Assembly: GCA_936920625.1 (NCBI GenBank)
Contig: CAKZHC010000037.1
Location: 29,152-93,151, forward strand
DNA from: an uncultured Enterobacteriaceae bacterium
GTDB taxonomy: Bacteria; Pseudomonadota; Gammaproteobacteria; Enterobacterales; Enterobacteriaceae
Direction of reading: 5' to 3'
DNA: 64,000 bases
The number at the start of each line of letters is the position of its first letter. Position 1 is the first letter of the stretch. The notes under the pieces are model-generated. The model had not been told where the DNA came from. It worked only from the letters and a program-made list of their open reading frames with translations, and did no database searches. The position numbers and the translations under genes were made by a program. Shown here in pieces: positions 38,336 to 47,846 of the stretch.

Positions 38336-40093
38336 AGTATGGCTACCCTGTTCAACAATTTTCCCTTCCGCCAGAACAATCAAGCGATCCATTTTAGCAA
38401 TAGTGGAGAGCCAGTGAGCGATAGCAATAACGGTTTTCCCATGCATTAGTTCCTCAAGGCTCTCCTGAATAGCAACTTCCACCTCAGAATCAAGCGCCGA
38501 TGTGGCTTCATCCAGGATTAGTACGGGAGCATCTTTCAGTAGCACCCTGGCGATGGCAATACGCTGGCGCTGGCCACCAGAAAGCTTAACTCCGCGTTCG
38601 CCCACAAGCGCATCAAGACCGCTACGCCCCTGCGCATCGCATAGTTGCGGAATGAATTTGTCAGCATGAGCACGCGCAATAGCCTGATGCAGTTCTTCTG
38701 TTGTTGCCTCCGGGCGCCCATGCAGCAGATTATCGCGAATTGAGCGATGCAGCAGAGAAGTATCCTGAGTGATCATACCGATTCTTGCACGCAGGCTTTC
38801 CTGATTAACCGCGGCAATATCCTGACCATCAATCAAAATGCGGCCTTCGTTCAAATTGTAGAGACGCAATAAAAGATTGACCAGCGTTGATTTTCCAGCA
38901 CCGGAGGGTCCAATCAGACCAATTTTTTCACCCGGCTTGATAGCGAGGTTCAGGCCCTTAATTATCTGACGCTCAGGCCCGTAATTGAATGTTACCTGCT
39001 CAAAACGTATGGCTCCCTGCGTTACGTCCAGCGGCTGGACTTGTGGCTCGTCAGTTACATCAATCGGCTGGGAGATAGTTTTTATTCCGTCCTCGACCAT
39101 GCCAATATTCTCAAAAATGCCATTGATTACCCACATAACCCAGCCCGACATATTAATGACCTGAATCACCAGGCCTGTCGCCAGAGCAACTGCTCCTATA
39201 GTAATCGTTGAGTGAGTCCACAGCCATAATGCCAGACCCACAGTTGATGTAATCAAAACACCGTCCAGGATAGTGATCGTAACATCCATCGCGGTGACAA
39301 CACGCCCTGCCTCACGGGCCCTCTCAGTCTGCTCACCTATTACTTCGCGTGCTGCCTGTTTTTCCAGTGAATTATGAGCAAACAGTTTCAGTGTAATAAT
39401 GTTGGTATAGCTATCAACGATAGTGCCCACTAGTTTTGAACGGGCATCTGATGATGCCATTGAACGGGCCTGAACTCGCGGAACAAAGTAGTACATAGCA
39501 ACAGAATACGCAATTATCCACAGTACCAGCGGGATCATTAGTCTCCAGTCAACCTGAGCAAACAGAATCAGAGATATAATTGCGTAAATCAGCACATGCC
39601 AGAGTCCATCAGCTGCCTGCACTGCTGAATCACGTAAAGCACTACCAGTCTGCATAACACGCTGAGAGATACGCCCGGCAAAATCATTTTGGAAAAATTT
39701 GAGGCTCTGACGCAGTACATAGTTATGGTTTTGCCAGCGAATCATACTAGTCATGCCTGGGTTGATAGTCTGCTGTACCATTATATTATGCAGCCCAATG
39801 AAAAGTGGACGGAATATCAATACAACCAGGCCCATCCAAAGCAATTCACCGACATGGTCACTAAACAATCGTGATGGCGTCGTCGCATTGGCGACATCAA
39901 TTAAACGGCCCAGATAGCGAAAAAGAGCCACTTCGATCAATGCAGCAAACAATCCCACTACTAACAAAATGGCAAAACTCGACCAGACCTGACGCAGATA
40001 GTACAGATAGAATGGCCAGACCCGATTGGGGGGCGTATTTTGTTGCGTTTCGTTAAATACAGAAATCAGTTTTTCAAAACTACGAAAAAACAT
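38267..40093 (-). CDS. ABC exporter, fused permease-ATPase, C-terminus replaced by deletion
   Basis: This is a half-transporter with an N-terminal six-helix exporter domain (about residues 25-330) and a C-terminal ATPase. The chosen start gives MFFRSFEKLISVFNE; upstream codons lack similarity. Walker A GPSGAGKST, the signature LSGGQRQR and Walker B VLILDEATSALD are intact. The H-loop reads IAHWLSTI where relatives have IAHRLSTI. After KIVEQGSH the frame runs into esterase-gene DNA and ends with about 20 foreign residues, so the normal last 15-20 residues are lost. It may still fold, because the lost part follows the H-loop. The substrate is unknown. Confidence 0.8.
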   Translation of the reverse strand: MFFRSFEKLISVFNETQQNTPPNRVWPFYLYYLRQVWSSFAILLVVGLFAALIEVALFRYLGRLIDVANATTPSRLFSDHVGELLWMGLVVLIFRPLFIGLHNIMVQQTINPGMTSMIRWQNHNYVLRQSLKFFQNDFAGRISQRVMQTGSALRDSAVQAADGLWHVLIYAIISLILFAQVDWRLMIPLVLWIIAYSVAMYYFVPRVQARSMASSDARSKLVGTIVDSYTNIITLKLFAHNSLEKQAAREVIGEQTERAREAGRVVTAMDVTITILDGVLITSTVGLALWLWTHSTITIGAVALATGLVIQVINMSGWVMWVINGIFENIGMVEDGIKTISQPIDVTDEPQVQPLDVTQGAIRFEQVTFNYGPERQIIKGLNLAIKPGEKIGLIGPSGAGKSTLVNLLLRLYNLNEGRILIDGQDIAAVNQESLRARIGMITQDTSLLHRSIRDNLLHGRPEATTEELHQAIARAHADKFIPQLCDAQGRSGLDALVGERGVKLSGGQRQRIAIARVLLKDAPVLILDEATSALDSEVEVAIQESLEELMHGKTVIAIAHWLSTIAKMDRLIVLAEGKIVEQGSHTHRAILPMCSVTDFRVRAGGLEA

Positions 40094-41506
40094 GTTTAAT
40101 TTTCCAGTTTTTGTTAAAAAATGGTGTTTGCAATACCTCTCTGTGAAAATCCGGGGGCACAGACACCTTAACCGATGAGTTGATAAGAGTTTTACTGGCT
40201 GTTTGCAGTTAACAGCACAAGATACTGGCATTCAGATCCATTGATGACTTCTCATACGAGAAAAAGGCAAACCAGACATCTGAGCTTATCCTTGCTCTGA
40301 GCCCAATCACAAAGATAAATGTTACAACTTTTATACTATCAAATATTCTGTTGGTCATGTTTTGGCAGAAAAATTTGCCTCATTCAAAGGTATTCTGGAA
40401 CAGCAGGTTAAAAAACTGAAATGTTTTCATCCGCCTTGCATGCCTGCTTGTATATAATTAATTAATATTTCGACTTATTTAGTGCAGATTTTCATTTACA
40501 GTGAAAAGGAGCTGTCAAAGTTATATAAAAATATTATTTAGTGCAACCCGCATTCAATATAAAAATCCGGACCATACTTAATAAAATAGCAGAGATACAG
40601 GAAGTTATATCCAGTTGAGAAATTAACCACCATGTTGTTTACTATTTTTGAATTACAACATTGAAAATGTAAATACAATCAACCAGCATCATTCAAATGA
40701 TTGAAGAAAAGCAGACCAGTTAATCACACAGTATTATCACAGCTGAACTATTTGTAGCATACAGCTGAATGTTAACACTGTTCTTGTCTTGTGCGTAGCG
40801 CCAGCGGTAATTTATGCCTGAGATTTAGCAAAATACATGCATATATAGTAAATTTATGTTGCAAAATGTATAAAGACAAAAATAATTTTCACCGCATATG
40901 TGATGAGATACTGAAAATAGAGAGTATAGGAAGATCGGAAAATGACTCGCGACCTGTATTTTTTTGTGACTATAACTATATGATTTTCTGTAAGATATGA
41001 GATAATATCACTTTTCGTTTAATATATGTATAAAACTATTTTCAAAAATACTCTGCCATATTCTGACAAAAATTGGTAAAATATACTTGGATGTTAATAT
41101 TGAGTAATTATTACTCTTCATAGAAAATACAGAATATCACACTATAATGACCGTATGAAGCATACATGCTTCTAAAAATAAATTAAAAAATTAGTTAAAA
41201 TATATTACTAATAAAAGACATAAAATTGTTTCACACTAGGGATCTATTTACCAAAACGCCATTAATTCATTATAAAAAATGAGCATAACTATTATAAGGC
41301 GTTTTTGGTTTTGTTTTCTGTCTCCACAGTCCTTCCCACGTCAAAAATAAGACCACCTCTGAGATAAATTAAAACCCTTACTACTAAGATACTTTCTGCT
41401 CTTTTGATAATAACCAGTGATTCTGGTCGCTCTTTATTAAAATCTCGCCTGTTACTTCACTTTAAAAAAACAGAAAATTATCCCTCAAGGCATAGTCTAT
41501 TTTTGA
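40094..41506. other. 1.4-kb AT-rich desert between the ABC exporter and tauD
   Basis: No gene is supported. A 69-codon frame (40791-41000) lacks a ribosome site and any motif. CCAAAACGCC at 41251-41260 and GGCGTTTTTGG at 41298-41308 form a near-perfect inverted repeat around an AT-rich 37-bp loop, followed by TTTTGTTTTC, which could be a terminator of a lost gene. The base composition suggests old decay or foreign DNA. Confidence 0.55.
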
Positions 41507-42361
41507 TCATCCTGCTTTTTGACTGATTGCAGAATCTACCCCCCTGGGCCTGTCACCTAAAATAGTCGCGCGATGCATTATGCGCCTTTGCGGACGATAA
41601 TCATCGCACGCATAATGCATCGTGCCCCGGTTGTCCCAAATATCCTGCCAGTGCCAGCGCACTGTGTACTCAGGTTTTGTACTATGAGCAAATAAAAAAT
41701 CTAAAATAGCCCGGCTTTCCAGCTCCTCAAGCTCAATAATTCGGGAAGTGAAGCCGGGAGAAACAAACAGTCCTTTAGCATTGGTTCCAGGATGAACACG
41801 CACTACAGGATGCACCACGGGCGGATTATTTTCACGCACCTTGTCTAACTGCTTCTGGGCTTGCGGTGTGCCGGCAAAACGCTCTACAGGAAAAGATAAG
41901 CTAATATCATGCACCGCGGTTAACCGTTCCACAAAATCCTGCATGGGTTTGGACAAACCCTGATAAGCCGCAGCACAGCTGGCCCATAGTGTATCTCCCC
42001 CTGCCTCAGGGACCTGCTTAGCAGCGAGAATCGCTGCTGATGGTGGAGTTTCAATAAAGGTGACATCTGTATGCCAGAGGGCGTTATCGCGCAGATCATT
42101 CAGCTCCGTATCTAGTACCATGACTTGCGGGTATTCGGGTACCTTGGGATAAATAGGATGAATATGCAGATCACCAAAATAAGCGGCAAAACGTGCCTGT
42201 ACTGCGGGACTCATTTGTTGATTACGGAAAAATAACACCTGATGTTGATGTAATAACCCTGTTAGCTCCTCTGTCACTTCAATTGTAAGTGGCTGAGTAA
42301 GATCAACACCGTCTATCTGCGCTCCCAGCGCACTGGCAATCGGTTTAACGACGATGGTCAT
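41507..42361 (-). CDS. tauD: taurine dioxygenase TauD
   Basis: TauD is an Fe(II)/2-oxoglutarate-dependent dioxygenase that releases sulfite from taurine. The chosen ATG (MTIVVKPIASALGAQIDG) follows TTGGAG and gives 284 residues, near the E. coli 283. The iron facial triad is visible: His and Asp in NALWHTDVTFIETPP, and the distal His in DNRGTMHYACDDY; the 2-oxoglutarate-binding Arg is in PQRRIMHRATI. It overlaps tauC by 17 bp. The frame is intact. Confidence 0.92.
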   Translation of the reverse strand: MTIVVKPIASALGAQIDGVDLTQPLTIEVTEELTGLLHQHQVLFFRNQQMSPAVQARFAAYFGDLHIHPIYPKVPEYPQVMVLDTELNDLRDNALWHTDVTFIETPPSAAILAAKQVPEAGGDTLWASCAAAYQGLSKPMQDFVERLTAVHDISLSFPVERFAGTPQAQKQLDKVRENNPPVVHPVVRVHPGTNAKGLFVSPGFTSRIIELEELESRAILDFLFAHSTKPEYTVRWHWQDIWDNRGTMHYACDDYRPQRRIMHRATILGDRPRGVDSAISQKAG

Positions 42362-43199
42362 AAATACTCCAATTAGCAAACTGTTTTTGTACACGGCGCA
42401 AACCTAACTCAATCACCAGAGCAATGAGGGCAATTAGCAGGATACCGGCGATAACCACATCAGTAGCCAAAAACTGCGAGGCCGATTGCACCATAAAACC
42501 TAAGCCATGGTTCGCTGCAATGAGCTCAGCTGCAACCAGGGTAGACCATCCCATACCAAGTGCAATACGCAGCCCTGTCACTAAATCAGGAAAAATACTC
42601 GGTAATACAACAAATCTGATTACCTGGAAACGGGATGCCCCTAAACAACGCACTGCTTGTATTCGATTACTATCAATACGCCTTACTGACTCAGCCGAAC
42701 TGATTACTAACGGTGCGAAAATAGCAAGAAAGATCAGCAATATTTTAGAAAACTCGCCAATACCGAACCAAATAACGATTAAGGGCAAGTAAGCAAGCGG
42801 TGGTATAGGACGATAAAAATCAATTAATGGCGCAAATACTGCCCTTACAATCGGGTTTAGCCCCATAAAAATACCCAAAGAGATAGCAGTAATGAGCGAT
42901 AAAGTTAATGCTGATAACACTCGCATCAGACTGGCACTAATGTGCTGGCCCAGGGTGGTATCAATATAACCCTGACTGAACAACGTGATTAAAGACTCAA
43001 ATAACTGCTGGGGAGCCGGCAAAAATAAGGTATCTACCCAGTTAAGATTGGTAGCCAAAAACCACAGGACGAACAACCCTGCAATAGTTAATGATGAAAC
43101 CACACCGGGATGTTCAGAAAAACGCCAGGGATTTGTAGAACTAACCTCTGTAATCTGCTTTAGCCCGACAGTGCTGCCAGTAATATTTGTATCAGTCAT
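42345..43199 (-). CDS. tauC: taurine ABC transporter permease TauC
   Basis: TauC is the membrane subunit of the sulfonate importer TauABC. It has 284 residues with about six helices and the cytoplasmic EAA loop AVRCLGASRFQVIRFVVLP that docks the ATPase. The start ATGA overlaps the tauB stop by 4 bp. The frame is intact, but the importer has probably lost its binding protein. Confidence 0.92.
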   Translation of the reverse strand: MTDTNITGSTVGLKQITEVSSTNPWRFSEHPGVVSSLTIAGLFVLWFLATNLNWVDTLFLPAPQQLFESLITLFSQGYIDTTLGQHISASLMRVLSALTLSLITAISLGIFMGLNPIVRAVFAPLIDFYRPIPPLAYLPLIVIWFGIGEFSKILLIFLAIFAPLVISSAESVRRIDSNRIQAVRCLGASRFQVIRFVVLPSIFPDLVTGLRIALGMGWSTLVAAELIAANHGLGFMVQSASQFLATDVVIAGILLIALIALVIELGLRRVQKQFANWSIYDHRR

Positions 43200-43972
43200 A
43201 GCTCTTCACCTAACAAATAATCCAAAAGTTGTTGACGCTGCTTTGCGAAACCAGATTCTGTTTTCAATTGAGAGACAGCCTCCCCTGCCAGAAAGCGTTG
43301 CGCATAGCCCGGGAATGTATGATGAACTACCTTTACTGGCGGGCCCTTCAGCACATATAATTCAGTCGCCAGCAATAAGCCTTCATCAACACTGTGCGTT
43401 ATCAGAAAAATTCCTACCTCTGTTTGTTTCCATATTTCCAGCAAAAGCCCCTGCATTTTTTCACGCGTTAAGGCGTCCAGCGCCCCAAAGGGCTCATCAA
43501 GCAGAATAAAATCAGGTTCGATTGCTAACGCGCGTGCAAGCCCCACACGCTGGCGTTGACCACCGGATAATTCATGGACATGATGATTCGCGTAATTTTT
43601 GAGGCCCACCAGCGTTAAAAAATGCTGCGCCTTCGCCTGGCGCTCTGATTTACCTATACCGTTAATACGCAAGCCGATAGCTACATTTTCCAGTACATTT
43701 AGCCACGGCAACAAAGCATCGTCCTGAAACACTACTGCACGCTCTCCGGAAGGCGCATTAAGGATCTTATGATTCAACCTGACCTGACCTTGACCGGGTT
43801 CCTGAAAACCAGCCAGGATATTTAAGAGCGTAGATTTTCCACACCCTGAGGGCCCCAGTAAAACGACACTGGAACCCTTATTTATTTGCAGGGAAATATT
43901 GTCTAAAACAGGATTATTATGTCCCTTCCGTCTGAAAGAAAGGCTGATGTGTTCTGCACTGAGCTGACTCAT
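43196..43972 (-). CDS. tauB: taurine ABC transporter ATPase TauB
   Basis: TauB powers taurine import. It has 258 residues with Walker A GPSGCGKST, the Q-loop in VVFQDDALLPWLNV, the signature LSGGQRQR, Walker B FILLDEPFGALD and the H-loop FLITHSVDE. It starts 2 bp after the tauA stop and overlaps tauC by 4 bp, a tight operon. The frame is intact. Confidence 0.94.
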   Translation of the reverse strand: MSQLSAEHISLSFRRKGHNNPVLDNISLQINKGSSVVLLGPSGCGKSTLLNILAGFQEPGQGQVRLNHKILNAPSGERAVVFQDDALLPWLNVLENVAIGLRINGIGKSERQAKAQHFLTLVGLKNYANHHVHELSGGQRQRVGLARALAIEPDFILLDEPFGALDALTREKMQGLLLEIWKQTEVGIFLITHSVDEGLLLATELYVLKGPPVKVVHHTFPGYAQRFLAGEAVSQLKTESGFAKQRQQLLDYLLGEEL

Positions 43973-43974
43973 GA

Positions 43975-44962
43975 TTATTCCTTTGCCAGTTCAACATAAT
44001 TAGCACTAAAATATTGGTTATAATCACTTAACACACCAGAAATACGTTTTTGCTCAAATAAAAACTGTGCCGTCGTTCTGGTCGCCTCCGCCATACCCCC
44101 GTTTAAAAAGTTCGAACTTAACTGGTCATTTTTAGTGGGATATTTACAGCCAGCCAGAAGCTCTGGAACACTTTGTGGATCAGCCCCAACAAGCCTTGCG
44201 ATCTTAGAGACTTCAGGTGACTTTGCAGTATAGCGTTGTGGATCCTGGGCATAGTCAGCAAAACTATTTAGTATGACCTGGCTATATTTGGTTAATATTT
44301 CCGGGTGCTGATTAGCATAATCTTTGCGCGCGACCCATACTTCAAAAGTAGGGAATCCCCATTGAGCTGTTTGCCCAGCGTCAGTTAGCACTTTGCCTGT
44401 TTTTTTAATTTCGCCTAATGCTGGTGCCCAGACAAATGCACCGTCAATATCACCACGGTGCCACGCAGCAATTATTTCTGCCGGATTTAAGTTAATAATA
44501 TTTATTTCGTTTGAAGCTATTTTCCAGTGTTTAAGAGCACCGGATAAACTGTAATGTGCCGTCGAAACAAAAGGCGTAGCAATAGTTTTATTTTTTAAAT
44601 CTTCTGGTTTGTTAATACCACTGCCATTACGCACAACCAAAGCCTCTGCTGAATTAATTTGTGTCGAGACAATAAAAGCGACTAATGGAACTTTCCGTGA
44701 TACCGCTGCTGCATAAGGCGTTGAACCAAGGTTGCCAATCTGAATTGAATTGGAGGCTAATGCCGCGATAACTTCAGCACCACTATTAAAACGCCTCCAC
44801 TCTATTTTTTTGCCAAGAGCTTTTTCAAATTGTCCATCTGCCTGCGCTACCTTAGTAAGGATCAACACCTGTCTGGTAACCAACTACTATATCATTCGCC
44901 TGAGCACTGAATACCGAACATGCTAACACCAGAACAGTTGCGGCTTTTTGGAGGTATTCCAT
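43975..44962 (-). pseudogene. tauA: tauA, taurine-binding protein, one-base frameshift after the signal peptide
   Basis: TauA is the periplasmic taurine receptor. The natural start (ATG 44962-44960 behind AGGAG) encodes a signal peptide (ATVLVLACSVFSAQA) and the mature start NDIVVGYQTGVDP, then hits TAA. Removing one T of the TT pair at 44857-44858 restores ...VDPTKVAQADGQFEKALG and the remaining frame, which is intact to 43975 and well conserved (QIGNLGSTPYAAA, TAHYSLSGALKHW, AAWHRGDIDGAFVWAP). One inserted base explains the damage. A protein started inside the second frame would lack a signal peptide and stay in the cytosol. Confidence 0.9.
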
Positions 44963-45307
44963 CTGATTATGCTCCTGATTTTTGAAAAATTATAAAAGCA
45001 TAATAAAGATAGAATAAATAACATTTAGATATATGTTTAGTTCATTTGCAGGTATGCGAAAGAGAGGCGGGCCGAATAAACCTGCTGCTGTCTATTTTTT
45101 TACAAGGTGTGTGAAAGCGGCGGGTTTGGGTAAACGCGAGTGTTCCGCTATTAGCGACTAAGCCGCCCGATACTACAAGTTTAATACGCCACAGGAAAGG
45201 TAACAGTGAGATGACAACTGTCATAAAATCCACTTCAAATGAGCAGAATCACGTAACGAAGGTTTGGTGCTGATAAGCCACAAAACCGTAACTGAACAGT
45301 CAGCTTA
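44963..45307. other. tau operon promoter region and rep 3' flank
   Basis: About 345 bp. The tau promoter and CysB/Cbl sites should lie here but could not be placed. A 63-codon minus-strand frame at 45042-45233 has no support. Confidence 0.4.
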
Positions 45308-47332
45308 CTAATCACCGTTACGGGCTTTATCAAGCATAGCGCGCAATCCCGCCACTTGGTGCTGGCCATGAACCATGCGCGTCTCGGCACTCACGGTTTT
45401 ACGTTCTTTTTCCCATTGTAAATCATCCTGTGGCAGCTCCAGTAGAAATCGGCTTGGTTCAGGATGAATCAGCTCACCATATTGACGACGCTCGCGACAC
45501 AGTGAAAAAGTTAGCTCTTTTTGTGCTCGAGTGATGCCGACATAAGCCAGACGGCGCTCTTCGTCAACATTATCGTCGTCAATACTGCTTTGATGTGGCA
45601 AAAGACCCTCCTCCATACCGACCAGGAAAACATAGGGGAACTCCAACCCCTTTGAAGCATGAAGTGTCATCAGCTGAACCTGATCGCTGTCCTCCTCCCG
45701 CTCTCCACGCTCCATCGTATCGCGTAAGGTGAAGCGCGCCACAACCTGATCCAGCGTCATAGGATCGTCGAGATCACTTCCTGCCAGCATTTCGTTCATC
45801 CAGCTAAACAGGGTATTAACATTTTTCATGCGCATTTCAGCAATCTTAGGGCTGGCTGATGTTTCAAACAGCCAGCCCTGATAATCTATGTCGCGGAGCA
45901 GATCGCTCACCGCCTGTAGTGGTTCACGCGCTGCCAGTTCAGAGAGACTCCTTAACCAGTGAGTGAAACGGCGCAGAGAATCCAGTCCACGCCCGGTTAA
46001 CGTCTGTTCCAGTCCCATGTCAAAACTGGCATCAAACAGGCTTTTGTTACGCTGGCTGGCCCACTGGCCGAGCGCCTGCAAAGTAGCCGGGCCAATCTCC
46101 CGCCGGGGGGTGTTGACGATACGCAAAAAAGCGCTGTGATCATCGGGATTGGTCAGCACACGCAGGTATGCCAAAAGATCTTTTATTTCTGAACGTGAGA
46201 AAAAAGAGGTACCACCAGAAATTTGGTAAGGGATTCGGTTTTGCATCAGAATTTTTTCAAAAACCCGTGACTGATGGTTACCCCGGTAAAGAATGGCATA
46301 ATCCCGATAGCGGGTTTTGTTGATAAAATGGTGAGCTATTAGTTCGCCCGAAATTCGCTCTGCTTCATGATCTTCGTGATTGGCGGTGACGACTTTAAGT
46401 GCCGGGCCATAGCCTAGTTCAGAAAATAATTTTTTTTCAAATACATGAGGATTATTAGCAATCAGGATATTAGCCGCTTTGAGGATACGCTGCGATGAAC
46501 GGTAGTTTTGCTCAAGCTTCACCACCTGTAATGATGGGAAGTCCTGGCTCAGCGAAATCATATTTTGCGGGCGCGCGCCACGCCAGGAATAAATTGATTG
46601 ATCATCATCCCCAACCACAGTAAAACGAGCCCGTACACCCGCCAGTAATTTTACCAGCTGGTATTGACTGGTATTCGTATCCTGATATTCATCAACCAGT
46701 AAATAGCGGATACGTTGCTGCCAGCGTTCTCTCACCTGCTGGCTGGACTGTAAAAGCAGTGTTGGCAGCAAAATTAGATCATCAAAATCCAGTATATTGC
46801 AGGATTTGAGATGGGCATGATAAAGCTGGTAACAGTGAGCAAAAACCTGGTCACGGCCCGAACCTGCCTTTGCAGCGGCACCGGCAGGATCTATCAGGTC
46901 ATTTTTCCAGCTGGAAATCATAGTGCTTAGCTGCTGTAATAATGTTTTATCTTCTTTCAGCCACGATACGGTGAGTTCTTTTAATAATGCCAGCTGATCC
47001 TGGTCATCAAACAGCGTGAAAGTGGACTTCATTCCCAGCGCGCTATATTCCCGTTTGATGATCTCCAGTCCTAATGTATGAAAAGTGGAGATAATTAAGC
47101 CACGCGCCTCTTTACGTCCCAGCGTCTGGCCCACACGCTCTTTCATTTCACGGGCCGCTTTATTAGTGAAAGTAACAGCGGCAATGTTGCATGCCCGATA
47201 GCCACATTCGCGAATGAGATAAGCGATTTTGCTGGTGATTACTCGTGTTTTACCAGATCCCGCTCCCGCCAGTACCAGGCAAGGCCCGGTGACAAACTTG
47301 ACTGCATTCTGTTGACTGGAGTTTAGACGCAT
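45308..47332 (-). CDS. rep: ATP-dependent DNA helicase Rep
   Basis: Rep is a 3'-5' superfamily-1 helicase that moves with the replication fork and removes bound proteins. The start giving MRLNSSQQNAVKFVTG makes 674 residues against 673. Motif I GAGSGKTRV, motif Ia AAVTFTNKAA, motif II VDEYQDTN, motif III GDDDQSIYSWRGA, motif V LMTLHASKGLEF and motif VI YVGITRAQ are intact. In E. coli ppiC lies between rep and ilvC; it is missing here. No lesion is seen. Confidence 0.96.
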   Translation of the reverse strand: MRLNSSQQNAVKFVTGPCLVLAGAGSGKTRVITSKIAYLIRECGYRACNIAAVTFTNKAAREMKERVGQTLGRKEARGLIISTFHTLGLEIIKREYSALGMKSTFTLFDDQDQLALLKELTVSWLKEDKTLLQQLSTMISSWKNDLIDPAGAAAKAGSGRDQVFAHCYQLYHAHLKSCNILDFDDLILLPTLLLQSSQQVRERWQQRIRYLLVDEYQDTNTSQYQLVKLLAGVRARFTVVGDDDQSIYSWRGARPQNMISLSQDFPSLQVVKLEQNYRSSQRILKAANILIANNPHVFEKKLFSELGYGPALKVVTANHEDHEAERISGELIAHHFINKTRYRDYAILYRGNHQSRVFEKILMQNRIPYQISGGTSFFSRSEIKDLLAYLRVLTNPDDHSAFLRIVNTPRREIGPATLQALGQWASQRNKSLFDASFDMGLEQTLTGRGLDSLRRFTHWLRSLSELAAREPLQAVSDLLRDIDYQGWLFETSASPKIAEMRMKNVNTLFSWMNEMLAGSDLDDPMTLDQVVARFTLRDTMERGEREEDSDQVQLMTLHASKGLEFPYVFLVGMEEGLLPHQSSIDDDNVDEERRLAYVGITRAQKELTFSLCRERRQYGELIHPEPSRFLLELPQDDLQWEKERKTVSAETRMVHGQHQVAGLRAMLDKARNGD

Positions 47333-47846
47333 AATCATATTTTGCCTGTAATCAAACCGCGCATCAGTATAACCAGGCTCCAAGTATTGATCATAGAAAA
47401 AGCAAACAAAACTTTCCTTGGTACACAGCTCCGCGCATTCTGGCTTAGCTCTGGTCAGATTATGTTGATTTCCAGAGAGGTTAAGAGACTTTTATCAGTG
47501 GAATTTGTTCAGGTCACTACTGCCTGTATCGAAATGATTTCTGCTAGCGGTTTACTTGTGTATGGTAATCAGGCCGGGATGCTGGATTCAGCTCATAAGA
47601 ATCGGGGGATCAAGTCTGCCCCAGACCGGCAGCGCCCGTTTGCAGCCAGATCATTACCCCAGTTTAAGAGAGATACATAATTGAATAGTAAAGCACACAC
47701 GGGATTACCATCTGCAATTATTGCATGACTGACCTTTTGTAAGGCAAATAACTACCGCCGGGTCCCACCTATAGCCAGAGAAACCAGCATACGCAACAGA
47801 AGCCCGGCAACAGAAGGTATACCGCCTAATAACGGGCGACTAATAG
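47333..47846. other. rep-ilvC intergenic region; ppiC absent
   Basis: About 510 bp. A 112-codon plus-strand frame (47342-47680) overlaps the rep start region and has no similarity to PpiC or any family I know. GCCGGG (47757-47762) and CCCGGC (47803-47808) bracket a region just after ilvC that could fold as a 3' structure. ppiC, which lies here in E. coli, is not found. Confidence 0.5.

Noticed and set aside
40791..41000. 69-codon plus-strand open frame in the AT-rich desert
   Set aside because: No start signals and no family resemblance; composition follows the surrounding non-coding DNA.
47342..47680. 112-codon plus-strand open frame upstream of rep
   Set aside because: It overlaps the rep leader, has no ribosome site and resembles neither PpiC nor any known family.
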